A stretch of 64,000 nucleotides of DNA from Gillisella vitis (GCA_009744235.1 WPHV01000003.1:372001-436000), one strand, 5' to 3'. Shown: positions 49,710 to 59,213, counted from the stretch's first letter. Translations and numbers: made by a program. The notes: generated by a model from the letters alone, not told the origin.

Positions 49710-50684
49710 ATGACCGGACCAGATCTTCATCCGCCCTTGCCGCCCTACCGAACCGGCCACCTGCCGGTCACGGACGGCCACCGGATCTATTTCGAATGCA
49801 GCGGCAACCGTCAGGGCATTCCGGCCGTCATTCTGCATGGCGGCCCCGGCTCCGGCCTCTCTGAAACCACGCGCCGATTCTTCAATCCCGAGCACTATCA
49901 CATCATCCAGTTCGACCAGCGCCATTGCGGTCGCAGTCTCCCCTTTGCGGGCGATCCGGTGGTCGATATCAGTACCAACACGCTGCCGCATCTGCTTGAG
50001 GATATCGAAGCGCTGCGCCTCCATCTCGACATTGAGCGCTGGCTGGTGATGGGCGGGTCCTGGGGATCAACGCTGGCGCTCGCCTATGCCCAAGCGCACC
50101 GGAAGCAGGTTCTCGGCCTGCTGCTGACCATGGTCGTCACGACAAGTGCTGCCGAAATCGAATGGATCACACGCGGCGTCGGACAGTTTTTTCCGGCAGA
50201 GCATGCCCGCTTTCTCGACCATCTTTCAAGGGATCAGCGAGACGGCGATCTCACTACCGCCTATCACCAACTGCTGATCAATCCTGACAAAGAGATTCAT
50301 GAAAAGGCCGCAAGTGCCTGGTGCGCATGGGAATCCGCCCATCTTGCCGTAAAGGCGGGCTATGTCCCGCATGCCAGATGGTCGGATGCCCGGTTTCGGC
50401 TGTGTTTTGCCCGGCTTGTCACCCACTACTGGTCGCATCGGGCCTGGTTAGGCGATGGGGAAATCCTTCAGCGCATCAAGCTGTTGGAGGGTATTCCTGC
50501 CATATTGATTCATGGCCGCCTCGATTTCGGTAGCCCGCTGAAGACGGCCTATGATCTGCATCAGGCTTGGCCGGGCAGTCGGTTGATTGTCGTTGAGGAT
50601 GGTGAACACAATATCAGTGCGCCTGGCATGGCAGCCAGTGTCATCGGGTCCCTGCAACGCCTTGCCCGCGAATTGAAACACTGA
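49710..50684 (+). CDS. pip: proline iminopeptidase (alpha/beta hydrolase, S33)
   Basis: 324 residues, cytoplasmic. Oxyanion loop HGGPGSG near residue 46, the family motif FDQRHCGRS, and nucleophile elbow GGSWGSTLALAYA (Ser near 114). The catalytic Asp/His are in HGRLDFGSP and GEHNISAPG. It would remove N-terminal proline from peptides. GAGGGCGAG directly precedes the ATG. The canonical FDQRGCGRS is FDQRHCGRS here. Confidence 0.88.
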   Translation: MTGPDLHPPLPPYRTGHLPVTDGHRIYFECSGNRQGIPAVILHGGPGSGLSETTRRFFNPEHYHIIQFDQRHCGRSLPFAGDPVVDISTNTLPHLLEDIEALRLHLDIERWLVMGGSWGSTLALAYAQAHRKQVLGLLLTMVVTTSAAEIEWITRGVGQFFPAEHARFLDHLSRDQRDGDLTTAYHQLLINPDKEIHEKAASAWCAWESAHLAVKAGYVPHARWSDARFRLCFARLVTHYWSHRAWLGDGEILQRIKLLEGIPAILIHGRLDFGSPLKTAYDLHQAWPGSRLIVVEDGEHNISAPGMAASVIGSLQRLARELKH

Positions 50685-50788
50685 TCCGGCACCACCCCAT
50701 CATGGCCGCTTGGCCCAAAAATAACTTTTCCTGCGTTGCGGGCTGCGATACCTCTGGCGGCGCGCAATAAGCAAAGGAGACTTAAGAC

Positions 50789-51658
50789 ATGGCCAAGGTG
50801 GCATTCATCGGATTGGGCGTCATGGGTTATCCCATGGCCGGACACCTGAAGGCGAAGGGCGGCCATGATGTGACGGTCTATAACCGCACCACGGCCAAGG
50901 CCGAAAGCTGGGTAGCCCAGCATGGCGGGGCGCTTGGCCTGACACCGGCAGAGGCCGCGAAGGATGCCGCTTTCGTCTTCACCTGCGTCGGCAATGACGA
51001 TGACCTGCGTGCCGTCACCATTGGCGTCGATGGTGTTTTCGCGGGCATGAAACCCGGTGCGATCTTGATCGATAACACCACGGCCTCAGCGGACGTTGCC
51101 CGCGAACTTTATCAGGCTGCAAAGGCCAAAGGCATTGGCTTCATCGATGCGCCAGTGTCCGGCGGTCAGGCTGGCGCGGAAAATGGTGTGTTGACCGTTA
51201 TGTGCGGTGGCGATGAACCAGTGTTCGAACAGGCCCGCCCGGTGATCGACGCCTATGCACGGATGATTGGCTTGATGGGGCCAGCGGGTTCCGGTCAGTT
51301 GACCAAAATGATCAACCAGATCTGCATTGCCGGTATCGTTCAGGGCTTGGCAGAGGGCGTGCATTTCGGCAAGCGGGCCGGTCTCGACATCGAAAAGGTC
51401 ATCGATGTGATTTCCAAGGGCGCTGCCGGTTCCTGGCAGATGGAAAACCGCCACAAGACCATGGCCGTCGGCAAATATGATTTCGGCTTTGCCGTCGATT
51501 GGATGCGCAAGGATCTGGGCATCGTGCTGAACGAAGCCAAGACCAATGGCGCCACCCTGCCGCTGACAGCCCTGGTCGACCAATTCTACGGCGACGTGCA
51601 GAAGCTTGGCGGCAATCGCTGGGATACGTCATCCCTGCTGGCCCGGCTGGAAAAATGA
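50789..51658 (+). CDS. 3-hydroxyisobutyrate dehydrogenase-family oxidoreductase
   Basis: 289 residues of the beta-hydroxyacid dehydrogenase family. N-terminal NAD(P) motif GLGVMGYPMAGHL near residue 7, substrate-site FIDAPVSGGQAGAENGVLTVMCGG, and catalytic lysine in GSGQLTKMINQI (Lys near 173). AAAGGAGA lies 8 nt before the ATG. Members reduce or oxidise 3-hydroxyisobutyrate, tartronate semialdehyde or succinic semialdehyde, and these cannot be told apart by eye. Confidence 0.88.
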   Translation: MAKVAFIGLGVMGYPMAGHLKAKGGHDVTVYNRTTAKAESWVAQHGGALGLTPAEAAKDAAFVFTCVGNDDDLRAVTIGVDGVFAGMKPGAILIDNTTASADVARELYQAAKAKGIGFIDAPVSGGQAGAENGVLTVMCGGDEPVFEQARPVIDAYARMIGLMGPAGSGQLTKMINQICIAGIVQGLAEGVHFGKRAGLDIEKVIDVISKGAAGSWQMENRHKTMAVGKYDFGFAVDWMRKDLGIVLNEAKTNGATLPLTALVDQFYGDVQKLGGNRWDTSSLLARLEK

Positions 51659-51663
51659 TGAGA

Positions 51664-51692
51664 TTGGGGAGCCTGTCTATCAGGCTCCCCAA
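51664..51692. terminator. terminator between the dehydrogenase and Lrp genes
   Basis: TTGGGGAGCCTG and CAGGCTCCCCAA arms (12 bp, perfect) with a 5-nt loop, between two converging genes, six bases past the plus-strand stop. Confidence 0.85.
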
Positions 51693-51695
51693 CCC

Positions 51696-52196
51696 TTATT
51701 CTTCACCCGATTTATTATTGTCGAGCATCATGTAATCGAGCGGCAATTCGGTCGTGTATTTGATCTGCTCCATGGCGAAGGCCGAGGATACGTCACGAAT
51801 CTCGATCTTGGCGATCAGCCGCTTGTAGAAGGCATCATAGGCGCCGATGTCAGGCACCACGACCCGCAGCAGGTAATCCACATCGCCGCTCATGCGATAG
51901 AATTCGACCACTTCGGGAAATTCAGCCACGACTTCGGAAAAGCGCTTCAGCCATTCGATCGAATGGGTATTGGTGCGCACCGAAACGAACACCGTCACCT
52001 TGGTATTGACCTTGACCGGATCGAGCAGCGCCACGCGGCGCTTGATCACGCCATCCTCTTCCATCTTCTGGATACGCCGCCAACAGGGCGTGGTGGAGAG
52101 ACCGACCTTCTTGGCGAGGTCGGCAACGGCAAGAGTGGAATCCTCCTGCAAAATACGCAGAATTTTACGGTCCAGACGATCCATGAGCGACACCAT
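51696..52196 (-). CDS. Lrp/AsnC-family transcriptional regulator
   Basis: 166 residues from 52196; a start at 52184 would be four shorter. The HTH is at the N-terminus (RLDRKILRILQEDSTLAVADLAKKVGLSTTPCWRRIQKM), followed by the RAM effector domain with FYRMSGDVDYLLRVVVPD. Neither start has a good ribosome site. Such regulators sense amino acids. No amino-acid gene is adjacent, so its targets are unknown; the divergent or overlapping upstream gene is the uracil-DNA-glycosylase-like one on the same strand. Confidence 0.9.
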   Translation of the reverse strand: MVSLMDRLDRKILRILQEDSTLAVADLAKKVGLSTTPCWRRIQKMEEDGVIKRRVALLDPVKVNTKVTVFVSVRTNTHSIEWLKRFSEVVAEFPEVVEFYRMSGDVDYLLRVVVPDIGAYDAFYKRLIAKIEIRDVSSAFAMEQIKYTTELPLDYMMLDNNKSGEE

Positions 52197-52249
52197 TGAA
52201 ATTTTTTTTCGGTATAGCGCAATTTGGAGCGAACGAAAGCAAAATGCTT

Positions 52250-52885
52250 TCACCGTAGCCAGTGATCCACTTGCTTTTTCAAGATAGGTAGCAATTCTGC
52301 CTCAAACCACGGATTGCGGCGCAGCCAACCGCTGTTTCGCCAACTGGGATGAGGCAGCGGCAAAATCTTCGGCCCTGGCCGGTTGGTAAAAAACGATTCG
52401 CGCCAGCTTTGCACCGTGGCATGCAAGGTTGGTTTTCGCAGGTCGCCCATATGCCAGCGTTGCGCATATTGGCCGATGGCAAGCACCAGTTCCACCTGTG
52501 GCATGACAGCCATGGCCGCATCGCGCCAATGCGGGGCGCATTCGCGCCGGGGCGACAGATCGTGACCTCTGGCATCATATCCCGGAAAGCAAAAGCCCAT
52601 CGGCAGGATGGCAAAGTTGCGGCTATCGTAAAACGCCTCCCTGTCCACGCCCAACCATTGCCGCAGCCGATCGCCCGAGGCATCGTTGAAAGGCAGTCCG
52701 GTTTCATGCACCCGCTTACCCGGCGCCTGCCCGGCAATCAGAATGCGAGCGGTAGGCGACAGAATCACAACGGACCGTGGCTCATGCGGCAGCGCCGTTG
52801 CCTGTGTCGGACAATCCCGGCAGATCCGGCAGGCGTGAATGGCGGCGCGCAGTCCGTCGAGGTCAACAGGCACGTTCACGGTCAA
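52250..52885 (-). CDS. uracil-DNA glycosylase-superfamily protein
   Basis: 211 residues. The UDG motif A is GQAPGKRVHETGLPFND and motif C region is LPLPHPSWRNSGWLRRNPWF. N-terminal cysteines (CRICRDC) recall the Fe-S forms but the full four-Cys set is not evident. TTG start at 52885 with AGGA 7 nt upstream, coupled to the nuclease gene stop (TTGA overlap). It may remove uracil or an oxidised base; being paired with a nuclease-like gene fits DNA repair. Confidence 0.78.
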   Translation of the reverse strand: MTVNVPVDLDGLRAAIHACRICRDCPTQATALPHEPRSVVILSPTARILIAGQAPGKRVHETGLPFNDASGDRLRQWLGVDREAFYDSRNFAILPMGFCFPGYDARGHDLSPRRECAPHWRDAAMAVMPQVELVLAIGQYAQRWHMGDLRKPTLHATVQSWRESFFTNRPGPKILPLPHPSWRNSGWLRRNPWFEAELLPILKKQVDHWLR

Positions 52886-53406
52886 TTTTCGTCCTGCCTG
52901 CGGATGATATCATTGCGAGGATGCAGTTTTCGCCATTCTTCTGGCCGGTCGAAAGTGCCTGCCCAAAGCCCGACTTTGTCGGCCTGGGCCTGCTTTTCCT
53001 CACTCTCATAGCCGCCCGCATTCAGAACGAGACCGGAGCGAACCATGTCGGCACCAACATCGCGGCCCATGACAGTGCAGGTCACCAGAATACGGTCGTT
53101 TTCAATGCGATCCCTTCCCTGACAGAGAACACCGGCCTGAGCCATGCGCTGGGCCAGACCGAATCGGGCCTGTGCACCGCAAAGCTGGACCACGCCATCC
53201 TCACCCCGGCACCGCTGACCAATTTCGGGTGAATCCAGGCCTTTGAGTTGCAGACGTTGACCATTTGTCACCAATGTTTCACCATCGGCAATCACGAAAG
53301 GGCCATCGAAGGACGGCATTTTGCGGGGCCAGAAGGCAGCGGCAATCATAGTGCCGATGACCAGGCAGACGAAGGCGGCAGCAATGATCCGATGCATGCG
53401 TGACAC
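52882..53406 (-). CDS. staphylococcal-nuclease-like (thermonuclease) protein
   Basis: 174 residues from a GTG at 53406 with AAGGG 8 nt upstream; an ATG at 53397 would also serve. A membrane segment or signal (residues 6-22, IIAAAFVCLVIGTMIAAAF) puts it at or outside the inner membrane. The SNase pattern is visible: QRLQLKGLDSPE (Arg35 equivalent), then CGAQARFGLA, where the usual catalytic Glu43 is Gln, and ENDRILVTC (Arg87 equivalent). Activity is therefore doubtful. Overlaps the glycosylase-like gene. Confidence 0.75.
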   Translation of the reverse strand: MSRMHRIIAAAFVCLVIGTMIAAAFWPRKMPSFDGPFVIADGETLVTNGQRLQLKGLDSPEIGQRCRGEDGVVQLCGAQARFGLAQRMAQAGVLCQGRDRIENDRILVTCTVMGRDVGADMVRSGLVLNAGGYESEEKQAQADKVGLWAGTFDRPEEWRKLHPRNDIIRRQDEN

Positions 53407-53527
53407 AATCTGGCCCTTTTCAATAACAGCCGGTATCCGAGAATGGCAAATAAAACCTTTCCAGAAAGTAACTCTTAAGACTTCATGGCTAGTCTGAGAC
53501 GGACCGCGGAAAAAATGCAACCATATC

Positions 53528-55063
53528 ATGGGTAACGGCGTCTCAAACTCGACCGACAAGAATATTGTCGACCTATCGCGTAGCCACCGCAACAAGGCGA
53601 CGGCAAAAGCCTTACGCATGACCAGAGAACGCTTGCATTCCACCCATGGCGGCACACCGGCTTTCGAAAAAGACCTGCTGTCCATGCATACCCAGGCCAG
53701 CCTGCAAGGCGCGGCCATCACACCTTTCATCACGATATTGACCGCGGGCCTGACGGCCTACCTGTCGGGAAGCCCGATCTATATCCTCTGGGCGCTGCTG
53801 ACGCTGAGCATTCATGCCCTGAACATTCTGCTCATTCGCAAGGCTGCCAAGCGCATTCCGGTCTCCCATCATCAGGAACATTGGCGCCATGTTCTGCTGG
53901 GCGGGCATCTGGCCATGGGCTGCTGCTGGGCCGCCTTTACCTTCCAGACCTGCGAGGCCTGCGGCCCGACAAGCAACCTGCTGCTGAAAGGCTCCGTGCT
54001 GCTGGTGGTGCTCTGCACCACGGCCATGACCAATATTTTGCTGCGTCAGGCCGTACTCTATGCGTTTACCCCACCGATCATTGCGCTTTCCGCTCAGGCG
54101 TTTTTTTCGCAACGTGTCGACGACGCGACGCTGGCCCTGGCCTTTACCGTCTCCGTGCTGTTCTTCATCTATATCACCGGCAGGCTCTATGTCTCCAACC
54201 TCAAGCTGATCTCCTTCCAGAGCGAGAAGGACGACCTGATCGCCGAGTTGGAAGTGGCCAAATCCATGTCGGATGAAGCCCGCCGCCGGGCGGAAGAAGC
54301 CAATATGGCGAAATCGCGCTTTCTCGCCTCAATGTCGCATGAGTTGCGCACACCATTAAATGCCATTCTCGGCTTTTCCGAGGTCATGGCCCAGGAAGTG
54401 CTGGGGCCACTCAACAATCCGCTTTACCGGGAATATTCCGGCGACATTCACAGGTCCGGCCAGCACCTGCTCAATCTGATCAACGAAATACTCGATCTGT
54501 CGCGGATAGAGGCTGGCAAATACGATCTTTCGGAAGAATCAATCTCGTTGCTTGAAGTCGCCGAGGACTGCGTCGGCATGGTGCAATTGCGCGCCAAGGC
54601 CAAGGATATCAAGATTTCCCAGCAATATGAAGTCAACCTGCCCGCCCTTTGGGCCGATGAAAAGGCGCTTCGGCAAGTGGTGCTGAACCTTTTGTCGAAT
54701 GCGGTGAAATTCACGCCGCCGGGCGGAGAAATCTTCGTCAAGGTCGGCTGGACCGTCGGCGGCGGGCAATATGTCTCCATCAAGGACAATGGCCCTGGCA
54801 TCGCCGAAGAGGAAATCCCCGTGGTGCTCTCAGCCTTCGGCCAAGGCTCCATCGCCATCAAGAGCGCCGAACAGGGGACGGGCCTAGGCCTTCCCATCGT
54901 CCAGGCCATCCTCGCCAAGCATAGCGGCGAATTCAAGCTGAAATCAAAACTGCGCGAGGGGACGGAAGTGATTGCCATCCTGCCCGCCAAGCGCGTCCTG
55001 CAAACGATTCCAGCCGTACAAGGCACCCAGGCCGTGGAACCGAAGCGACGTTATTTCGCCTGA
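53528..55063 (+). CDS. membrane sensor histidine kinase (PleC/DivJ/PdhS-like)
   Basis: 511 residues. Four to six hydrophobic segments between 58 and 222 form the sensor. The HisKA domain has the phosphorylated His271 in MSHELRTPLNAILGFSEVMAQE; the ATPase domain has N-box LLSNAVKFTPPG, G1 DNGPGIAEE and G2 GTGLGLPIVQ. The long QEVLGPLNNPLYREYSGDI H-box extension is typical of the alphaproteobacterial cell-cycle kinases. No response regulator is adjacent. The ATG at 53528 has no clear ribosome site. Confidence 0.9.
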   Translation: MGNGVSNSTDKNIVDLSRSHRNKATAKALRMTRERLHSTHGGTPAFEKDLLSMHTQASLQGAAITPFITILTAGLTAYLSGSPIYILWALLTLSIHALNILLIRKAAKRIPVSHHQEHWRHVLLGGHLAMGCCWAAFTFQTCEACGPTSNLLLKGSVLLVVLCTTAMTNILLRQAVLYAFTPPIIALSAQAFFSQRVDDATLALAFTVSVLFFIYITGRLYVSNLKLISFQSEKDDLIAELEVAKSMSDEARRRAEEANMAKSRFLASMSHELRTPLNAILGFSEVMAQEVLGPLNNPLYREYSGDIHRSGQHLLNLINEILDLSRIEAGKYDLSEESISLLEVAEDCVGMVQLRAKAKDIKISQQYEVNLPALWADEKALRQVVLNLLSNAVKFTPPGGEIFVKVGWTVGGGQYVSIKDNGPGIAEEEIPVVLSAFGQGSIAIKSAEQGTGLGLPIVQAILAKHSGEFKLKSKLREGTEVIAILPAKRVLQTIPAVQGTQAVEPKRRYFA

Positions 55064-55082
55064 ACAAACGAGTTCTGAACCC

Positions 55083-55394
55083 TCACCGCTGCATATGGGG
55101 CCGTCGTTTGCGCCCCAGCTTCCAGCCATTTTTTTGAGCCCTGGCAAATTTCAGCCCGGCCCTTCGGCGAAACCGCCGGACCGGCGCGACGTCATGGGAC
55201 AGCACCAAGACACCAAGCGGCACCATCCAGAAGCCAAGCACGGGCAGAAAGCCCAGGCAGCCGCCAACCACCAGAAGACTGCCAACCGTGATCCGCCCGC
55301 CGCGAGACTGCGGGATCGGCAGGTTGAAACGCCCCAGATGCAGGCGGCCCTTCTCGGTATCCATATGATAGGTCTTGGTTTTCTTTTCCGTCAC
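55083..55394 (-). CDS. small membrane protein, unrecognised
   Basis: 103 residues, starting at a GTG with AAGGA upstream. One hydrophobic hairpin (about 36-66, ITVGSLLVVGGCLGFLPVLGFWMVPLGVLVLS) suggests two short membrane helices, and the C-terminus is very basic (RRFRRRAGLKFARAQKNGWKLGRKRRP). No known domain. It is convergent with the sensor kinase gene, with 19 bp between. I believe it is a real gene because of its membrane and charge pattern. Confidence 0.6.
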   Translation of the reverse strand: MTEKKTKTYHMDTEKGRLHLGRFNLPIPQSRGGRITVGSLLVVGGCLGFLPVLGFWMVPLGVLVLSHDVAPVRRFRRRAGLKFARAQKNGWKLGRKRRPHMQR

Positions 55395-55493
55395 AGTCGT
55401 CCTTCAAGGCCGCTTGAGGCCAGTTTTCCCACAGACATCAGATGGGAAAGAGGGGAAAACAAAACAAGAGGCACTTTTTTTTCAAAAAGGGAC

Positions 55494-55522
55494 TTGGCAA
55501 ACCATCAAAGCCTGAGTAGAAG
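55494..55522 (+). promoter_or_regulatory. possible tRNA-Asn promoter
   Basis: TTGGCA and TAGAAG separated by 17 bp resemble a sigma-70-type -35 and -10, and would start transcription about 40 bp before the tRNA. Confidence 0.35.
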
Positions 55523-55569
55523 CCCACTCACACCAACGGACGCGGTTCACACCGCTTCAAACGGTACAT

Positions 55570-55644
55570 TCCCTGGTAGCTCAGCGGTAGAGCATTCGAC
55601 TGTTAATCGACAGGTCGCCGGTTCGAATCCGGCCCGGGGAGCCA
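55570..55644 (+). tRNA. tRNA-Asn(GTT)
   Basis: 75 nt with encoded CCA. The acceptor stem TCCCTGG pairs with CCGGGGA (one G-T pair), the D loop has AGCTCAGCGGTAGAGC, the anticodon loop CTGTTAA reads GTT, and the T arm is CGCCGGTTCGAATCCGGC. Discriminator base G. A terminator follows. Confidence 0.97.
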
Positions 55645-55670
55645 TATTCCAGCTGAATAGCTGACATTAT

Positions 55671-55702
55671 AAAGCCGGATCATTTCTGATCCGGCTTTTT
55701 TT
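55671..55702 (+). terminator. terminator of tRNA-Asn
   Basis: AAAGCCGGATCA and TGATCCGGCTTT arms (12 bp, perfect), 4-nt loop, then a run of T. Confidence 0.9.
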
Positions 55703-55726
55703 CTATCCTAATTCAAGCTGATGGGC

Positions 55727-55990
55727 TTAACGGCAAACCGTGGTTGTCTTGTAGACCCAACGCCCATGATGACGGAACTTGACCTTCTTGGTCCGGCAGT
55801 TATCGCGGTAGGCGTGATGACGCCGCTCGAAATTGCGATGATGCGGACGACGATCGTCACGGCTGTAGTAGCGATCAGGATTATGACCGCGATCATACAC
55901 CATAACCCTGACATCATCGGCCAGAGACGGCGCCGCCGTTGCTGTGATGCTTCCCAGACCGATCAGACATGCGACCAAAAATTTCTTCAT
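55727..55990 (-). CDS. small secreted Arg/His-rich protein
   Basis: 87 residues. Signal peptide 1-24 (MKKFLVACLIGLGSITATAA...SLA). The mature part is strongly basic, rich in Arg, His and Tyr (RRPHHRNFERRHHAYRDN), with two cysteines that could form one disulfide. GGAGATAGAAG precedes the ATG. No domain recognised. It could be a periplasmic peptide binding polyanions or metals, which I infer only from composition. Confidence 0.65.
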   Translation of the reverse strand: MKKFLVACLIGLGSITATAAPSLADDVRVMVYDRGHNPDRYYSRDDRRPHHRNFERRHHAYRDNCRTKKVKFRHHGRWVYKTTTVCR

Positions 55991-56114
55991 CTTCTATCTC
56001 CTGATGCGTTTCACTGGAAACGATGACTGGAGATTAAGCGAAACAAGATGAACGCAATCTGATCCTCTTGTTCATGTTGAGGACGGGTGTTTTTCAGCGG
56101 TCACATGCCTTCGG

Positions 56115-57734
56115 TTACTCAGTCGCCACGCATTCAAAAAACTGAAATGGCCGACCTTTGTAGTCGCGCTGCTCCGTCTCCGTAAGGCCGATCTTGCGCA
56201 GCACGGCCAGCGAGGCCGCGTTATCGATATGGGCGAAGGCGATGAAGGCGTTACCGATGCCTTGCTCAAAAAACCAGTGCTTCAAGCCATCAGCGATTTC
56301 CGTTGCAAAGCCTTTGCCCCATTCATCATGGCAGATGGAATAGCCCAATTCGTAATGCCCGCTGTCTTTCGACCACGAGAAACCGGCACGCCCGATGAAG
56401 CGGCCATCCTCCCGGGCAACCAGCTTGAGCTTACCAACACCATTTGCCTCATAGTCATCCATCCAGCCATCGATGCGCTCAGCCGAATAGGACTGGCTCC
56501 ATGGCGCTCCCGTGCTGACAAAGCGGCTGGTTTCAGGGGTCGAATGAAGATCGGCCAGCAATGTCTCATCGCCCGCCCGCCATGGGGTCAGCAAAAGCCG
56601 CTCCGTCTCGCAGACCAGCGGAACTTGATGCACCCCGCCCGAGACCGCCTGGCGCACGCCAGTGGTACCAGGAAAGGTCAGTGGCAAGCCTTTTAGCGAT
56701 CGCACCGCCAGATAGGCCCAGGCCTCCGCCTCCATGGCATCGCCATCGAGCGCCAGATCATCGGCATTGACGATCACAGCCCCTTCCCGCGCCGCCATGT
56801 CGCTCAAATCTGCCATGACAACCTCATTCAACCGGCCACCGCCGCAGATCACATAGGTTTTCGGCTGTTGCGGCAAATGCCGGGCCGAGGCGAAAATCGA
56901 CGCCGCGGCCACATGCGCCAGCGTGCGCGCGCCATCTTCAAGGCTGATATCACCGGGCTTGGGCGGGGTGAAATCATTACGATCCAGTGAGCGGCGCAGA
57001 TTGGAGGTGAAAAACCCATGGCCGAGATATCGGTCCGCCAATGGCTTCACCACCCTGCCCTTGGCAGCAATCCCGCCTCCGGCATCAAAAGCAAGACCAG
57101 TGTGGGCCTCAACCCATTGGTCGATCAGGGTATTGCCGGGACCACTGTCAAAGGCAGCGATTTCGCCGTCGGCACCGATATAGGTCAGGTTGGAAATGCC
57201 GCCGATATTGACGAAGCAGGCCGGAAGGCGTTCCGCCCCCAACCCGCCAGCCAAGGCGGCATGATAGGCAGGCACCAGCGGAGCGCCTTGCCCGCCATGC
57301 ACCATATCATTGGCCCGCATATCGTAGACGACATCAATACCGATTTCGCGGGCCAGCAACGCGCCATCGCCAAGCTGCACCGTCAAAGCCTGATCCGGCC
57401 TGTGCAACACCGTCTGGCCATGAAAGCCGATGACATCGATATCGCGGGCGCGAAGCCCATTCTGCATCAGGAAGGTCTTGACCGAATCTGCATGACGCAG
57501 CGTCAACTCCCTCTCCAGCGCGGCCAAGCTTGCCGGGCGCTGGCGGCGGTCGGTGATCACCTTGGCATCCTCCAGCCCCTGCTTCAGTCGCTGGCGAAAC
57601 GCATCGTCATAAGCCACCGCCAGAAACGGCCCACGCTCCACCACCGCCTCGCCATCTGTAGTGACCAGGGCAACATCGATGCCGTCCATGGAGGTGCCAC
57701 TCATCAGGCCGATTGCTTGCAGCGTTTTGGTCAC
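56115..57734 (-). CDS. anmK: fusion of anhydro-N-acetylmuramic acid kinase (AnmK) and GNAT acetyltransferase
   Basis: 539 residues from a GTG at 57734 with AAGGA about 10 nt upstream (an in-frame TTG at 57803 lacks a site). Residues 1-370 are complete Anm[49 protein letters not shown] with the catalytic Asp, and the usual end FPGTTG...SGGV. From about 372 to the end a RimJ/RimL-type GNAT domain follows without a stop ([20 protein letters not shown] acetyl-CoA loop, [13 protein letters not shown]). AnmK recycles anhydro-MurNAc from peptidoglycan. The acetyltransferase substrate is unknown. Divergent from tyrS. Confidence 0.9.
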   Translation of the reverse strand: MTKTLQAIGLMSGTSMDGIDVALVTTDGEAVVERGPFLAVAYDDAFRQRLKQGLEDAKVITDRRQRPASLAALERELTLRHADSVKTFLMQNGLRARDIDVIGFHGQTVLHRPDQALTVQLGDGALLAREIGIDVVYDMRANDMVHGGQGAPLVPAYHAALAGGLGAERLPACFVNIGGISNLTYIGADGEIAAFDSGPGNTLIDQWVEAHTGLAFDAGGGIAAKGRVVKPLADRYLGHGFFTSNLRRSLDRNDFTPPKPGDISLEDGARTLAHVAAASIFASARHLPQQPKTYVICGGGRLNEVVMADLSDMAAREGAVIVNADDLALDGDAMEAEAWAYLAVRSLKGLPLTFPGTTGVRQAVSGGVHQVPLVCETERLLLTPWRAGDETLLADLHSTPETSRFVSTGAPWSQSYSAERIDGWMDDYEANGVGKLKLVAREDGRFIGRAGFSWSKDSGHYELGYSICHDEWGKGFATEIADGLKHWFFEQGIGNAFIAFAHIDNAASLAVLRKIGLTETEQRDYKGRPFQFFECVATE

Positions 57735-57875
57735 GACTCGATGTTCCTTTTCCCGGCGATCAGAAAGAGCGGTATTGATGGCTGAAATTGATGCACTTTT
57801 CAAAAAACAATGATAAAGCCGCCTCGAATTCCAAATTCACAAGAGCAAAGTCCGATACCAGAAGGCGTGACGATC

Positions 57876-59132
57876 ATGTCCAAGTTCAAGTCCGATTTCC
57901 TCCGTACAATGCATGAGCGCGGGTTTATTCATCAGATTTCCGATGAAACCGGCCTTGATGATCTGTTGTCGAAGGAAACCGTGACCGCCTATATCGGCTA
58001 TGATCCCACGGCATCGTCACTGCATGCTGGCTCGCTCATTCAGATCATGATGTTGCACTGGTTTCAGGCAACCGGCCATCAGCCGATTTCTCTGATGGGT
58101 GGCGGCACTGGCATGGTGGGCGATCCGTCCTTCAAGGAAGAAGCCCGTCAATTGATGACCGTGGACAAGATCGAGGACAATATTGCCTCGATCAAGCGCT
58201 GCTTCGCGCATTACCTCGATTACGACAAGGGCCCCAAGGGCGGCGCATTGATGCTCAACAATGCCGAATGGTTGCGTGGGCTGAACTATCTCGAATTCTT
58301 GCGCGATGTGGGCCGCCATTTCTCGGTCAACCGCATGTTGTCGTTCGAGAGCGTCAAGACCCGCCTCGACCGCGAACAGTCGCTGTCCTTCCTGGAATTC
58401 AACTACATGATTCTCCAGGCCTACGATTATGTCGAGCTGAACAAGCGCTACGGCTGCCGCCTGCAAATGGGTGGTTCTGACCAATGGGGTAATATCATCA
58501 ACGGTATTGACCTTGGCCACCGCATGGGCACACCGCAGCTCTACGCGCTGACCTCGCCACTGTTGACGACATCCTCCGGTGCCAAGATGGGCAAGTCGGC
58601 CACCGGCGCTGTGTGGCTGAATGCCGACCTGCTGTCGGCCTATGATTTCTGGCAATATTGGCGCAACACGGAAGATGCTGACGTCAGCCGCTTCCTGAAG
58701 CTCTACACAACGCTGCCGATGGACGAGATCGCCAGATTGTCGGCGCTGGGTGGTGCGGAAATCAACGAGGTGAAGAAAATCCTCGCCACCGAAATTACCG
58801 CCATCCTGCATGGCCGCGCAGCCGCCGAAGAAGCAACTGAGACGGCCCGCAAAACCTTCGAGGAAGGCGCACTGGCCGACAACCTGCCCTCCATCGAGGT
58901 CGCTAGCGCCGAGCTTGAGGCAGGCATCGGCCTTCTCGCCCTGATCGTCAAAGCCGGCCTCGCCGCCTCCAACGGCGAAGCCCGCCGTCATGTGCAGGGC
59001 GGAGCCGTGAAGATCAATGATCAAAGCGTGTCAGATGAGCGCGCAAGCATTGGCACTGGTGAAGTGACGGCTGATGGGGTGATCAAGCTGTCATTGGGTA
59101 AGAAGAAGCATATTTTGGTACGTCCGGTTTGA
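57876..59132 (+). CDS. tyrS: tyrosyl-tRNA synthetase
   Basis: 418 residues, class I. HIGH-type motif in [20 protein letters not shown]-type motif as KMGKSATG, tyrosine-site YDYVELN and SDQWGNI. A C-terminal S4 RNA-binding domain (about 345-418, [22 protein letters not shown]) completes it. The ATG at 57876 is preferred to 57810, since it gives the family N-terminus. The HAGS and KMGKS forms are accepted variants. Terminator 7 bp after the stop. Confidence 0.97.
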   Translation: MSKFKSDFLRTMHERGFIHQISDETGLDDLLSKETVTAYIGYDPTASSLHAGSLIQIMMLHWFQATGHQPISLMGGGTGMVGDPSFKEEARQLMTVDKIEDNIASIKRCFAHYLDYDKGPKGGALMLNNAEWLRGLNYLEFLRDVGRHFSVNRMLSFESVKTRLDREQSLSFLEFNYMILQAYDYVELNKRYGCRLQMGGSDQWGNIINGIDLGHRMGTPQLYALTSPLLTTSSGAKMGKSATGAVWLNADLLSAYDFWQYWRNTEDADVSRFLKLYTTLPMDEIARLSALGGAEINEVKKILATEITAILHGRAAAEEATETARKTFEEGALADNLPSIEVASAELEAGIGLLALIVKAGLAASNGEARRHVQGGAVKINDQSVSDERASIGTGEVTADGVIKLSLGKKKHILVRPV

Positions 59133-59138
59133 TGTGAT

Positions 59139-59172
59139 AAGCCCTCTGTACCTTTGTGGGTGCGGAGGGCTT
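59139..59172 (+). terminator. terminator of tyrS
   Basis: AAGCCCTC and GAGGGCTT arms, extended by imperfect pairs (ACC / GGT), then TTCATTG. Confidence 0.6.
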
Positions 59173-59213
59173 TCATTGTTTATAGATGTGATGGAATTTC
59201 TGAGAAAAGACCA

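Noticed and set aside
55570..55644. Genomic island integrated at tRNA-Asn
   Set aside because: No integrase, no repeat of the tRNA 3' end seen downstream, and neighbours look like core genes.
56600..56660. Possible sequencing frameshift joining AnmK and GNAT
   Set aside because: Both domains read in the same frame without a shift, so no frameshift is needed to explain the fusion; a lost stop codon remains possible.
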